Source of the DNA: Elusimicrobia bacterium CG08_land_8_20_14_0_20_59_10
GTDB taxonomy: Bacteria; Elusimicrobiota; Elusimicrobia; Elusimicrobiales; UBA9959
Assembly (NCBI GenBank): GCA_002779045.1
Contig: PEXO01000194.1
Location: forward strand, 1-10,235
Reading direction: 5' to 3'
Length of the DNA stretch: 10,235 nt
Each line of letters begins with the position of its first letter. Within the stretch, counting starts at the first letter, position 1. Below the pieces are notes generated by a model, which had not been told where the DNA came from, searched no databases, and saw only the letters and a program-made list of their open reading frames with translations. Position numbers and translations under genes: made by a program. This document shows positions 1-5,885 of the stretch, piece by piece.

Positions 1-2
1 AA

Positions 3-731
3 ATGCCGAAGGTGCACAAATTTCTAGTCGGCCAGAAGGTCGGCATGACGCAGGTTTTCGGCGCGGACGGTTCGCTTTACGGCGTTACCGTGGTGAAAGC
101 CGGCCCCTGCCGCGTGGTCTACACGCGCACTAAAGAGAAGGACGGCTACCAGGCCGTCTGCCTCGGCTTCGGCCATAAGAAGGAAAAAAACGCCAATGCC
201 GCGGAGAAGGGCCTGGCTAAAAAGCTGGGCATACAGCCTGTAAAAAATCTCAGGGAATTCCGCGTTAACGATCTCGCGGGCGCGGCTCAGGGCCAGCTGG
301 CCGGAGTGGAGCGGTTTGCCGAGGGCGAATACGTGGACCTGCAGGGAGTTTCAAAGGGCAAGGGCTTCGCGGGCGGCATGAAGCGCCATCATTTCAGCGG
401 CGGCCCGGCCTCGCACGGCGCTTCCGACAGGGAAAGAGCCCCGGGTTCGCTGGGGTCGCGCCGCTCGCTGGGCCGCGTGCTCCCGGGACAGAGAATGGCC
501 GGCCATATGGGTATGGATACCGTCTCAGTACAAAAAATAAAGATCATAAAGGTCATACCGGAGGAGAACCTGCTGCTGGTGAATGGCGGTGTTCCCGGCG
601 CTAACGGCACCACGCTCAGCGTGATCCTCACCGTCAAGAAGGTTCCCAAGCCGCCCGCCCCGGTGGCGACAAAAGGCAAGGCCAAGAAGGACGCCGCCAA
701 GCCGGCGGTCAAGAAACCCGCCAGGAAATAA
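3..731 (+). CDS. rplC: 50S ribosomal protein L3 (uL3)
   Basis: L3 binds 23S rRNA early in 50S assembly, and its long central loop reaches towards the peptidyl transferase centre. The N-terminus has the family pattern LVGQKVGMTQVF (residues 8-19). The loop is seen as KGKGFAGGMKRHHFSGG (118-134) followed by GSLGSRRSLGRVLPGQRMAGHMG (148-170, shown here only as key positions). The Gln methylated in E. coli L3 by PrmB appears to be replaced by Arg/Ser here, as in many bacteria. At 242 residues it is about 30 longer than usual. The excess is a Lys/Ala/Pro-rich tail from about residue 213, basic and probably disordered. The ATG lies only 2 bases from the left edge, so its ribosome binding site is not visible, but the start fits family alignment. 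rplD follows after 23 bases. Confidence 0.97.
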   Translation: MPKVHKFLVGQKVGMTQVFGADGSLYGVTVVKAGPCRVVYTRTKEKDGYQAVCLGFGHKKEKNANAAEKGLAKKLGIQPVKNLREFRVNDLAGAAQGQLAGVERFAEGEYVDLQGVSKGKGFAGGMKRHHFSGGPASHGASDRERAPGSLGSRRSLGRVLPGQRMAGHMGMDTVSVQKIKIIKVIPEENLLLVNGGVPGANGTTLSVILTVKKVPKPPAPVATKGKAKKDAAKPAVKKPARK

Positions 732-754
732 GGCGTTCTTTTAAGGGATAAACT

Positions 755-1384
755 ATGGAAACTAAACTTTTAAACCTGAAAGGAAAAGAAGTGGGCTCCT
801 TCAGCATGCCCGAAGCTCTTTTCTCCGTGAAGCCGGATCAGCATTTCCTTCACGAGATAGTAAAACATTATCTCGCCAATAAGCACCGCGGCACCGCCTG
901 CACCAAGACCCGCTCGGAAGTTTCCGGCGGCGGCAAGAAGCCGTGGAAGCAGAAAGGCACCGGGCGTGCCCGCGCCGGTTCTACCCGCTCTCCTATCTGG
1001 CGCAAGGGCGGCGTGGTGTTCGGCCCCAGGCCCCGTTCCTTCAGGCAGTACCTGCCGCACCAGAAACTCCGCCAGGGGCTGATAGAAGCTTTATCCGCGC
1101 GCTACGCGGAAGGCGCCGTGCTGGTGGTGGAGAACCTCGCCCTCGAGGCCGCCAAGACCAGCGCCCTTAACGATCTGCGCAAGGCGCTCGGCCGCGGCGG
1201 CCACAGCGTGCTGTTCGTCACGGACAAGATGGAGAAGAACTTCGTGACGGCTTCGCGTAATATAGCGGATTTCGGCTGGTGCCTGGCCAGGAACCTGAAC
1301 GCCTACGAGACCCTGCGCAATGACAGGCTTGTTTTTACTACGGGCGGTGTAAAGGCGCTCGCCGGGAACGTGAAGGAGAATTAA
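755..1384 (+). CDS. rplD: 50S ribosomal protein L4 (uL4)
   Basis: L4 binds 23S rRNA domain I, and its extended loop lines the peptide exit tunnel near L22. The diagnostic loop is visible: RGTACTKTRSEVSGGGKKPW (residues 45-64), then KQKGTGRARAGSTRSPIWRKGG (65-86) and VVFGPRPR (87-94). The 209-residue length is normal for the family. The start is supported by AAGGGA shortly upstream of the ATG. In E. coli L4 represses the S10 operon through the mRNA leader. The leader is outside this window, so that cannot be assessed. The gene ends 3 bases before rplW, whose ribosome binding site lies inside the last codons of rplD, which suggests coupled translation. Confidence 0.97.
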   Translation: METKLLNLKGKEVGSFSMPEALFSVKPDQHFLHEIVKHYLANKHRGTACTKTRSEVSGGGKKPWKQKGTGRARAGSTRSPIWRKGGVVFGPRPRSFRQYLPHQKLRQGLIEALSARYAEGAVLVVENLALEAAKTSALNDLRKALGRGGHSVLFVTDKMEKNFVTASRNIADFGWCLARNLNAYETLRNDRLVFTTGGVKALAGNVKEN

Positions 1385-1387
1385 ATC

Positions 1388-1678
1388 ATGAATTTTACCG
1401 AAGTGCTCATTTCCCCCATCTTAAGCGAGAAGAGCGTGTCCCTGAAGGACGCGGAGAACCGCTACAGTTTCAGGGTAAACCCCCGCGCCAACAAGACGGA
1501 GATCAAGAAAGCCGTCGAGGCGCTTTTTAAGGTAAAAGTGGAGGCCGTGCGCACCGCCAATATGCCCGGCAAGCTGCACAAGGTCGGCCGCCACGAGGGC
1601 TACCGTTCGGACTGGAAGAAAGCGATGGTTACCGTGAAGGCCGGACAGAAGATAGACGTTACGGACCTGCCCAAGTGA
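1388..1678 (+). CDS. rplW: 50S ribosomal protein L23 (uL23)
   Basis: L23 sits at the exit of the nascent peptide tunnel and is the docking site for trigger factor and SRP. The 96-residue protein has the family opening VLISPILSEKS (residues 6-16), then the YSFRVNPRANKTEIKKAVE segment (26-44), VKVEAVRTANMPGK (49-62), and the basic GYRSDWKKAMVTVK strand (71-84). The ATG is preceded by AAGGAG inside the end of rplD, giving tight coupling to L4. Length and sequence are ordinary for bacteria. Confidence 0.97.
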   Translation: MNFTEVLISPILSEKSVSLKDAENRYSFRVNPRANKTEIKKAVEALFKVKVEAVRTANMPGKLHKVGRHEGYRSDWKKAMVTVKAGQKIDVTDLPK

Positions 1679-1712
1679 GGCACATAAAGAGAAACTAACA
1701 TGAGGAAGTAAC

Positions 1713-2555
1713 ATGCCCGTTAAATCATTCAACCCCTATACACCCTCGCGGCGCACGATGCAGATGTCCGATTACTCGGATATCACCAGGTCCGAGCCCG
1801 AGCGCAAGCTCTCCAAAGGGCTGCGCAAGCACGGCGGACGCAACAATACCGGTATTGTGATGGTGCGCCATCACGGCGGAGGCCACAGGCGCCGCTACCG
1901 CCTGATAGATTTCAAGCGCGAGAAGTACGGCGTGCCCGCGAAGGTGGTCTCGATAGAGTATGACCCCAACCGGAACGCCCGCATAGCGCTGCTGTTCTAC
2001 GCCGACGGAGACAAGCGTTATATACCCGCGCCTCTCGGCCTGGGCGTGGGCGCTTCCGTGGTCAGCGGCCCCAAGTCCGAGATCCGCCTGGGCAATGCGC
2101 TGCCGATGAGCGCCATTCCGGACGGCACGTTCATACACGCCATAGAGATGATCCCCGGCAAGGGTGCGCAGTTCGTGCGCGCAGCCGGCACGCAGGCGCA
2201 GCTGATGGCCAAGGAGGGTAATTACGCCCTCGTCAAAATGCCTTCCGGTGAGATACGCAAGGTTCTTAAGGGGTGTATGGCCACCATAGGCCAGGTCGGA
2301 AATATCGAGCACAATACCATAACGCTCGGCAAGGCCGGCCGCAAGCGCCATCTGGGAGTGAAGCCTACCGTGCGCGGTACGGCGATGAACGCCACCGACC
2401 ACCCGCTGGGCGGCGGCCGCGGCCGTTCTAAGGGCAACAACGTTCCTCGTTCGCCGTGGAACCAGCCCTCCAAGGGCTTCAAGACCAGGACCAAATCAAA
2501 GATCTGGAGCTGGATGATAATTCAGGACAGGCGCAAAAACGGCGCTTCGGCTTAA
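1713..2555 (+). CDS. rplB: 50S ribosomal protein L2 (uL2)
   Basis: L2 binds 23S rRNA, supports subunit association and lies near the peptidyl transferase centre. The 280-residue protein shows the OB-fold/SH3-like body (SGGRNN-like GGRNNTG, RHHGGGHRRRYRLIDFKR, EYDPNRNARIAL) and the C-terminal signature VRGTAMNATDHPLGGGRGR. His230 (DHP) corresponds by position to the conserved His229 of mature E. coli L2. The second His of the usual DHPHGGG is Leu here. The C-terminus (KGFKTRTKSKIWSW, then DRRK) differs from E. coli but resembles other bacterial L2 types. The ATG has GAGGAAG just upstream. The 34-base gap to rplW contains nothing else convincing. Confidence 0.98.
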   Translation: MPVKSFNPYTPSRRTMQMSDYSDITRSEPERKLSKGLRKHGGRNNTGIVMVRHHGGGHRRRYRLIDFKREKYGVPAKVVSIEYDPNRNARIALLFYADGDKRYIPAPLGLGVGASVVSGPKSEIRLGNALPMSAIPDGTFIHAIEMIPGKGAQFVRAAGTQAQLMAKEGNYALVKMPSGEIRKVLKGCMATIGQVGNIEHNTITLGKAGRKRHLGVKPTVRGTAMNATDHPLGGGRGRSKGNNVPRSPWNQPSKGFKTRTKSKIWSWMIIQDRRKNGASA

Positions 2556-2570
2556 CGGAGGAATATTCAA

Positions 2571-2858
2571 ATGAGCAGATCGTCTAAAAAGGGGCCTTTT
2601 GTGACCCAGAACCTTCTGGAGAAGATCCAGGAGATGAACCAGATCGGAGAGAAGAAGCAGATAAAGACCTGGGCGCGCGCCTGCACCATAACCCCGGAAT
2701 TCATCGGGCACACCCTCATGGTGCACAACGGCAAGAAGTTCCTGCCCGTGTTCGTCAATGAGCGCATGGTCGGCCACAAGCTGGGCGAGTTCTCTTTCAC
2801 GCGCCTGTTCAAAGGCCACGGCTCTTCCCATACGAAGGACGCGAACGCCCTTACCTAA
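2571..2858 (+). CDS. rpsS: 30S ribosomal protein S19 (uS19)
   Basis: S19 is in the 30S head, binds 16S rRNA together with S13, and contacts tRNA and the 50S bridge. The 95-residue sequence opens MSRSSKKGPFV and carries IKTWARACTITPEFIGHT (residues 31-48) and the family signature MVGHKLGEFSFTR (66-78), ending in a KGHGSSHTKD tail. Start support is GGAGG about 9 bases before the ATG. The 15-base gap after rplB fits one translational unit. Nothing unusual was seen. Confidence 0.98.
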   Translation: MSRSSKKGPFVTQNLLEKIQEMNQIGEKKQIKTWARACTITPEFIGHTLMVHNGKKFLPVFVNERMVGHKLGEFSFTRLFKGHGSSHTKDANALT

Positions 2859-2885
2859 TAAACTGGAAGACAAACGGAGAAATTT

Positions 2886-3245
2886 ATGGAAGCCAAATGT
2901 CATCTTAAGTATCAGCGGTACGGCAGGCGCAAAGTGGCGCAGCTGCTCGACGCTATAAAAGGAAAATCCCTCTTTGAGGCGGGGTATCTCCTGGCCAACG
3001 CGCCGCGGGGCGCCAATACGGTAGTGCATAAGGCCGTGCAGTCGGCCGGCGCGAATCTCTCCGTGAAACTCGGGCGCAAGCTCGATCTCAAGAGCATCTG
3101 GGTGAGCGCCGCCTTTGCGGACCAGGGCCCGATGAAAATGCTTAAACGTGTGCAGCCGGGCCCGCAGGGCCGCGCGATGCCGTTCAAAAGAAAAATGTGC
3201 CACATCACCGTGATGGTGTCCGATACCAAGGAGGCGAAGCGCTAA
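2886..3245 (+). CDS. rplV: 50S ribosomal protein L22 (uL22)
   Basis: L22 binds all 23S rRNA domains, and its beta-hairpin lines the exit tunnel opposite L4; this hairpin is where macrolide resistance mutations arise in other bacteria. The 119-residue protein shows RRKVAQLLDAIKGKS (residues 14-28), the helix ending in LLANAPRGA (35-43), and the tunnel hairpin RVQPGPQGRAMPFKRKMCHI (88-107). The ATG has GGAGA about 6 bases upstream. AAGGAGG near the gene end (3228-3234) is too far (24 bases) from the rpsC start to serve it well. Confidence 0.97.
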   Translation: MEAKCHLKYQRYGRRKVAQLLDAIKGKSLFEAGYLLANAPRGANTVVHKAVQSAGANLSVKLGRKLDLKSIWVSAAFADQGPMKMLKRVQPGPQGRAMPFKRKMCHITVMVSDTKEAKR

Positions 3246-3258
3246 GCGCGGATTTAAT

Positions 3259-3987
3259 ATGGGTCAAAAAATTCATCCCAGAGGTTTAAGGCTCGGCTAC
3301 ATACAGGACTGGCAGTCGCGCTGGTTCTCCCCCAAGAAAATGCCGGAGCTCATCCGCGAAGATTTCGAGATAAGGAACATGGTGACCGAGCGCTTCCAGC
3401 TGGCTTCTGTCAGTTGGGTGGACATAGAGCGCGCGGGCGCCTACCTGAAGGTGAGCATACACACCGCCCGCCCCGGCGTGGTGATAGGCCGCAAGGGCGC
3501 CGACATCGAGAACCTCAAGAGGGATGTGGAGAAGTTTACCGGCCGCAAGGTTTTTATAAACGTTTCGGAGATAAAGATCCCGGAGATGGATTCAAGGCTC
3601 GTCGGCCAGTCCATAGCCCAGCAGCTTGAGAAGCGCATCTCCTTCAAGCGCGCTATTAAGCGCGGCATGGAGCGCACGATGGCCTCGGGCGCGCTCGGCA
3701 TAAAAGTGATGGCCTCCGGCCGCCTCGGCGGCGCCGAAATAGCCCGCCGCGAATGGTTCCGCAAGGGCCGTGTCCCGCTGCAGACCATCTCGGCCGATAT
3801 AGACTATAGCCTTACCGAAGCCAACACCACTATGGGCAAGATAGGTATAAAGGTGTGGATTTTCAAGAAGCTTTTCTTTGCGAAGACGCCGCGCGAACTG
3901 CGCGAACAGCTTATTCGCATGGAAGCGGAGAACCCGAGCGAAATTTCCGTGATGGACGAGGCCGCGCAGGCACGCCAGGCGAAGTAG
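3259..3987 (+). CDS. rpsC: 30S ribosomal protein S3 (uS3)
   Basis: S3 forms part of the mRNA entry channel in the 30S head, with S4 and S5. The N-terminus MGQKIHPRGLRLG is standard. A type II KH domain follows, with the GVVIGRKGADIE loop (GRKG at residues 77-80). The C-terminal domain is marked by GALGIKVMASGRLGGAEIAR (144-163) and the REWFRKGRVPLQT stretch. The length of 242 is normal. No clear Shine-Dalgarno site lies in the 13-base gap after rplV (only GCGGA), so translation may depend on coupling to L22. By hand count, 13 of 23 Ile codons are ATA. Confidence 0.98.
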   Translation: MGQKIHPRGLRLGYIQDWQSRWFSPKKMPELIREDFEIRNMVTERFQLASVSWVDIERAGAYLKVSIHTARPGVVIGRKGADIENLKRDVEKFTGRKVFINVSEIKIPEMDSRLVGQSIAQQLEKRISFKRAIKRGMERTMASGALGIKVMASGRLGGAEIARREWFRKGRVPLQTISADIDYSLTEANTTMGKIGIKVWIFKKLFFAKTPRELREQLIRMEAENPSEISVMDEAAQARQAK

Positions 3988-4035
3988 CCCGGCGCTTCGC
4001 GGAATAATTAACAGCGTTTTTAAGGAGATTTAGTT

Positions 4036-4452
4036 ATGTTGATGCCAAAAAGGGTAAAGTACCGCAAGACGCACTCGGCCCCCCGTATAAAGGGCTTCGC
4101 AAAACGCGGCACCACTCTGGCTTTCGGCCAGTTCGGTCTGAAGGCGCTGGAGCCGCGCTGGATAACCGCCCGCCAGATAGAAGCCTGCCGCGTGTGCATA
4201 GTCCGCTACCTGCACAAGAAGGGCAAGATCTGGGTGCGCATTTTCCCGGACAAGGCCGTTACGAAGCATCCCGCTGAAACCCGCATGGGTAAGGGAAAGG
4301 GCGCGCCGGACCATTGGGTGGCCGTAGTGAAGCCGGGCCGCATGCTCTTCGAAGTGGAGGGGCTGGACCTTGCCACAGCCAAAGAGGCTTTTACCAGGGC
4401 CGGACATAAGCTCCCCGTGCTTACGCGCTTCGTGTCCCGCGACGAGAACTAA
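4036..4452 (+). CDS. rplP: 50S ribosomal protein L16 (uL16)
   Basis: L16 contacts the A-site and P-site tRNA elbows and helps complete the 50S subunit. The 138-residue sequence has PKRVKYRKTH, FGQFGLKALEP (residues 30-40), WITARQIEACR (42-52) and RMGKGKG (83-89). Arg83 is the counterpart of Arg81 of E. coli L16, which is hydroxylated there. Start choice: ATG at 4036 has AAGGAG 8 bases upstream; the ATG at 4042 would give the more usual MPKR start and is only 6 bases further, so the first two residues are uncertain. The 48-base gap after rpsC contains only this site and no clear promoter. Confidence 0.97.
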   Translation: MLMPKRVKYRKTHSAPRIKGFAKRGTTLAFGQFGLKALEPRWITARQIEACRVCIVRYLHKKGKIWVRIFPDKAVTKHPAETRMGKGKGAPDHWVAVVKPGRMLFEVEGLDLATAKEAFTRAGHKLPVLTRFVSRDEN

Positions 4453-4476
4453 GTTATAAGGAGCCGCGCCGCTATT

Positions 4477-4707
4477 ATGAAAAGCAAAGACAAGGAAAAC
4501 CTCAAGAACCTGTCCGGGACCGAACTCAGGGTCCAGGCCTCGGACCTTAAGAAGCAGATCTTTAAGCTTAATTTCAAGCGCATCACCAGTCCCATAGAGA
4601 ACCCGGTGCAGCTGCGCCTTATCCGCCGCAGGATAGCGCTGATAAACACGATCATGCGGCAGCGTGAGCAGGCGAAGGAAAAAACCGCCGCAGAGGTTGA
4701 AAAATGA
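4477..4707 (+). CDS. rpmC: 50S ribosomal protein L29 (uL29)
   Basis: L29 is a small helical-hairpin protein next to L23 at the tunnel exit, contributing to the SRP and trigger factor platform. The 76-residue sequence has the L29 pattern: NLSGTELRVQASDLKKQIFKL, then NPVQLRLIRRRIALINTI, with two long helices. A Lys/Glu-rich end (EQAKEKTAAEVEK) makes it slightly longer than the usual 60-70. AAGGAG at 4458-4463 is 13 bases from the ATG, a rather long spacing. Its TGA stop overlaps the rpsQ ATG (ATGA, 4704-4707), a sign of coupled translation. Confidence 0.95.
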   Translation: MKSKDKENLKNLSGTELRVQASDLKKQIFKLNFKRITSPIENPVQLRLIRRRIALINTIMRQREQAKEKTAAEVEK

Positions 4708-4979
4708 CGAACAATACCCCCGAATCCAGGAGCAAGAGGAAGGTTTTGCGCGGAGTAGTGGTTTCCGACAGGATGCCCAAGACCCGTGTGGTCAGTGTAG
4801 AGCATGTAGTAAACCACGCCTTCTACAACAAGACCCTCAGGCGCAACCACAAGTTCTACGCGCACGACGAGGCGAACGAGTCCAAAAGCGGAGACCTGGT
4901 GGAGATAACCAGCATGCGCCCCCTGTCGGCCCTTAAGCGCTGGCGGGTCAGCAAAATAGTGGAGAAGGCCGCACAATAG
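4704..4979 (+). CDS. rpsQ: 30S ribosomal protein S17 (uS17)
   Basis: S17 is a primary 16S rRNA binder with an OB fold in the 30S body. In 91 residues it shows KRKVLRGVVVSDRMPKTRVV (residues 11-30), the LRRNHKFYAHDE loop (45-56), GDLVEITSMRPLSALKRWRV (63-82) and a KIVEKA end. These match the S17 family throughout. The start overlaps the rpmC stop by 4 bases and is served by GAGG inside rpmC, 6-7 bases upstream. It is followed by an unusual 86-base spacer containing an octamer repeat array before rplN. Confidence 0.97.
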   Translation: MTNNTPESRSKRKVLRGVVVSDRMPKTRVVSVEHVVNHAFYNKTLRRNHKFYAHDEANESKSGDLVEITSMRPLSALKRWRVSKIVEKAAQ

Positions 4980-5048
4980 AGCTGAAGCGCTGAAGCGGAG
5001 AAGTATCCCGCACTTCAGGACTTCAGTTCTTCAGAACTTCAGCGCTAA
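4980..5048. repeat. CTGAAG/CTTCAG octamer repeats in rpsQ-rplN gap
   Basis: CTGAAG occurs at 4982 and 4990, with a degenerate third unit (GAGAAG) at 4998, all 8 bases apart. Its reverse complement CTTCAG occurs at 5013, 5021, 5029 and 5037, again exactly 8 bases apart. The two blocks can therefore pair. The best perfect arm is AGCGCTGAAG (4986-4995) with CTTCAGCGCT (5037-5046), and several shifted pairings are also possible. No T-run follows, so it is not a standard terminator. It ends just before the rplN ribosome binding site (GGAGAG, 5054-5059). Function unknown; it may be an expanded simple repeat or a structured mRNA spacer. Confidence 0.8.
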
Positions 5049-5065
5049 ATAACGGAGAGAGATTT

Positions 5066-5434
5066 ATGATCCAGCTGAGAACGATCCTTAACGTCGCCGA
5101 TAACTCCGGAGCCCGCAAACTGCAGTGCTTCCATGTTATGGGGGGCAGTTACCGCAGGTACGCCTTCCTGGGCGACACGGTGGTATGCTCCGTGCGGGAG
5201 GCCACGCCGCACGCGGCGATCAAGAAAGGCGAAGTAGTGAAGGCCGTAGTCGTGCGCGTGAGAAAGGAATCGCGCCGCAAGGACGGCTCCCATATACGTT
5301 TCGACGACAATGCCGTCTGCGTTTTAGACGAGAACGGCGATCCCAGGGGCACCCGTGTCTTCGGACCGGTGGCCAGGGAACTGCGCGCCAGGAACTATCT
5401 GAAGATAGTTTCTCTGGCGCCGGAAGTTATTTAG
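5066..5434 (+). CDS. rplN: 50S ribosomal protein L14 (uL14)
   Basis: L14 lies at the subunit interface, forms bridges to 16S rRNA and is the binding site of the silencing factor RsfS. Its 122-residue length is typical. It opens MIQLRTILNVADNSGARKLQC, has the basic strand VVKAVVVRVRKES (57-69), the signature KDGSHIRFDDNAVC (72-85), and the end GTRVFGPVARELR (95-107). GGAGAG lies 6 bases before the ATG. In E. coli this gene starts the spc operon. Here it is flanked on both sides by unusual repeat-bearing spacers (86 and 124 bases), the longest gaps in the window. That could mark an operon boundary or processing zone, although no promoter is recognisable. Confidence 0.98.
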   Translation: MIQLRTILNVADNSGARKLQCFHVMGGSYRRYAFLGDTVVCSVREATPHAAIKKGEVVKAVVVRVRKESRRKDGSHIRFDDNAVCVLDENGDPRGTRVFGPVARELRARNYLKIVSLAPEVI

Positions 5435-5450
5435 CCGTCTGGCCGTCTGA
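5435..5450. repeat. Tandem octamer CCGTCTG(G/A)
   Basis: Two 8-base units, CCGTCTGG and CCGTCTGA, follow directly after the rplN stop codon. They differ only in the last base. The last base of the second unit (5450) also begins the first hairpin of the following array. The period equals that of the octamers in the rpsQ-rplN gap, but the sequence differs. Confidence 0.7.
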
Positions 5451-5554
5451 GGCGCATAGCGCCTGATACGGCATGACCAGAGGTCTAATACGGCCTGGGC
5501 ATAGCCCTAAAGCGCATAGCGCTATTACGGAATGGCTATAGGCCTAAAAGGTGG
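5450..5554 (+). repeat. Array of mini-hairpins in rplN-rplX gap
   Basis: A row of short inverted repeats fills the spacer. Stems and loops are: AGGCGC-ATA-GCGCCT (5450-5464), GACC-AGA-GGTC (5475-5485), GGGC-ATA-GCCC (5497-5507), AGCGC-ATA-GCGCT (5511-5523), and an imperfect GGC-TATAG-GCC (5534-5544). The linkers are related: TGATACGG (5464-5471), TAATACGG (5486-5493), TATTACGG (5523-5530) and TAAAAGGTGG (5545-5554). The last linker is the rplX ribosome binding site. Stem sequences change while pairing is kept, which suggests selection on structure or a palindrome-based amplification. No T-tract follows any stem, so they are not intrinsic terminators. Role unknown. Confidence 0.75.
5548..5554 (+). 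promoter_or_regulatory. rplX ribosome binding site deciding the start
   Basis: AAGGTGG ends 4 bases before the ATG at 5559 and supports that start. The in-frame ATG at 5532 lies inside the hairpin array and has no good Shine-Dalgarno site; it would add nine residues (MAIGLKGGI) not found in the family. Confidence 0.75.
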
Positions 5555-5558
5555 AATT

Positions 5559-5867
5559 ATGCTGAAACTGAAAAAGAAAGACATGGTCCTTGTGATAGCC
5601 GGCCGCGACAAAGGCAAGAAGGGCGAGATCAAAGAAGTTAAGGCGGGGTCCCGTAAGGTGGTGGTGATGGGCGTCAATATAGTGTCCAAGCACAAGAAGA
5701 CCACCAAGGACAAGCCGGGCGGCATCCACAAGATAGAGGCCGCGCTCGATATCTCGAACGTGAAGCTGGTCTGCCCCAAGTGCGGCAAGCCTGCGCGCGT
5801 GAAGATAGTGTTCCAGGGTGGCTCAAAACTGCGAGCCTGCAAGGAATGCGAAGAAGTGATAATTTAG
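5559..5867 (+). CDS. rplX: 50S ribosomal protein L24 (uL24), zinc-ribbon form
   Basis: L24 is one of the two initiator proteins of 50S assembly, binding the 5' end of 23S rRNA near the tunnel exit. From the ATG at 5559 it is 102 residues, the usual size. The KOW motif is at the N-terminus (KKKDMVLVIAGRDKGKKGEI, residues 5-24), followed by MGVNIVSKHKK (37-47) and GGIHKIEAALDISNV (54-68). The C-terminal part has CPKC (72-75) and CKEC (94-97), a four-cysteine zinc-ribbon signature found in some bacterial L24 proteins and absent from E. coli L24. The start was chosen over the ATG at 5532 because of the AAGGTGG site and family length. Confidence 0.96.
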   Translation: MLKLKKKDMVLVIAGRDKGKKGEIKEVKAGSRKVVVMGVNIVSKHKKTTKDKPGGIHKIEAALDISNVKLVCPKCGKPARVKIVFQGGSKLRACKECEEVII

Positions 5868-5872
5868 GCATA

Positions 5873-5879
5873 GAGGTAA
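5873..5879 (+). promoter_or_regulatory. rplE ribosome binding site deciding the start
   Basis: GAGGTAA is followed by 6 bases and then ATG at 5886. It supports the long form of L5 with its N-terminal extension. The alternative GTG at 6042, which would give a standard-length L5, has no Shine-Dalgarno-like sequence before it, only GC-rich coding DNA. Confidence 0.8.
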
Positions 5880-5885
5880 CTTTAC

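Noticed and set aside
1700..1711. Three-codon ORF (ATG AGG AAG TAA) just before rplB
   Set aside because: Its AGGAAG is simply the Shine-Dalgarno site of rplB; a leader peptide of three residues cannot be distinguished from chance. A similar ATGAGG precedes rplR.
1725..2402. 225-codon minus-strand open frame opposite rplB
   Set aside because: Antisense shadow of L2, His/Ala/Leu-rich with no recognisable motif.
5450..5523. Hairpins as intrinsic terminators or TAATAC as a promoter -10 box
   Set aside because: No T-tract follows any stem, and no plausible -35 element is seen at the right distance from TAATAC; essential genes follow on the same strand.
5532..5558. Earlier in-frame ATG for rplX
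   Set aside because: Lies in the hairpin array, lacks a good Shine-Dalgarno site, and adds residues not found in L24.
5868..5885. E. coli-type S8 autoregulatory site at the rplX-rplE junction
   Set aside because: The gap is only 18 bases and I could not identify the S8-binding helix by eye; a structure search would be needed to support it.
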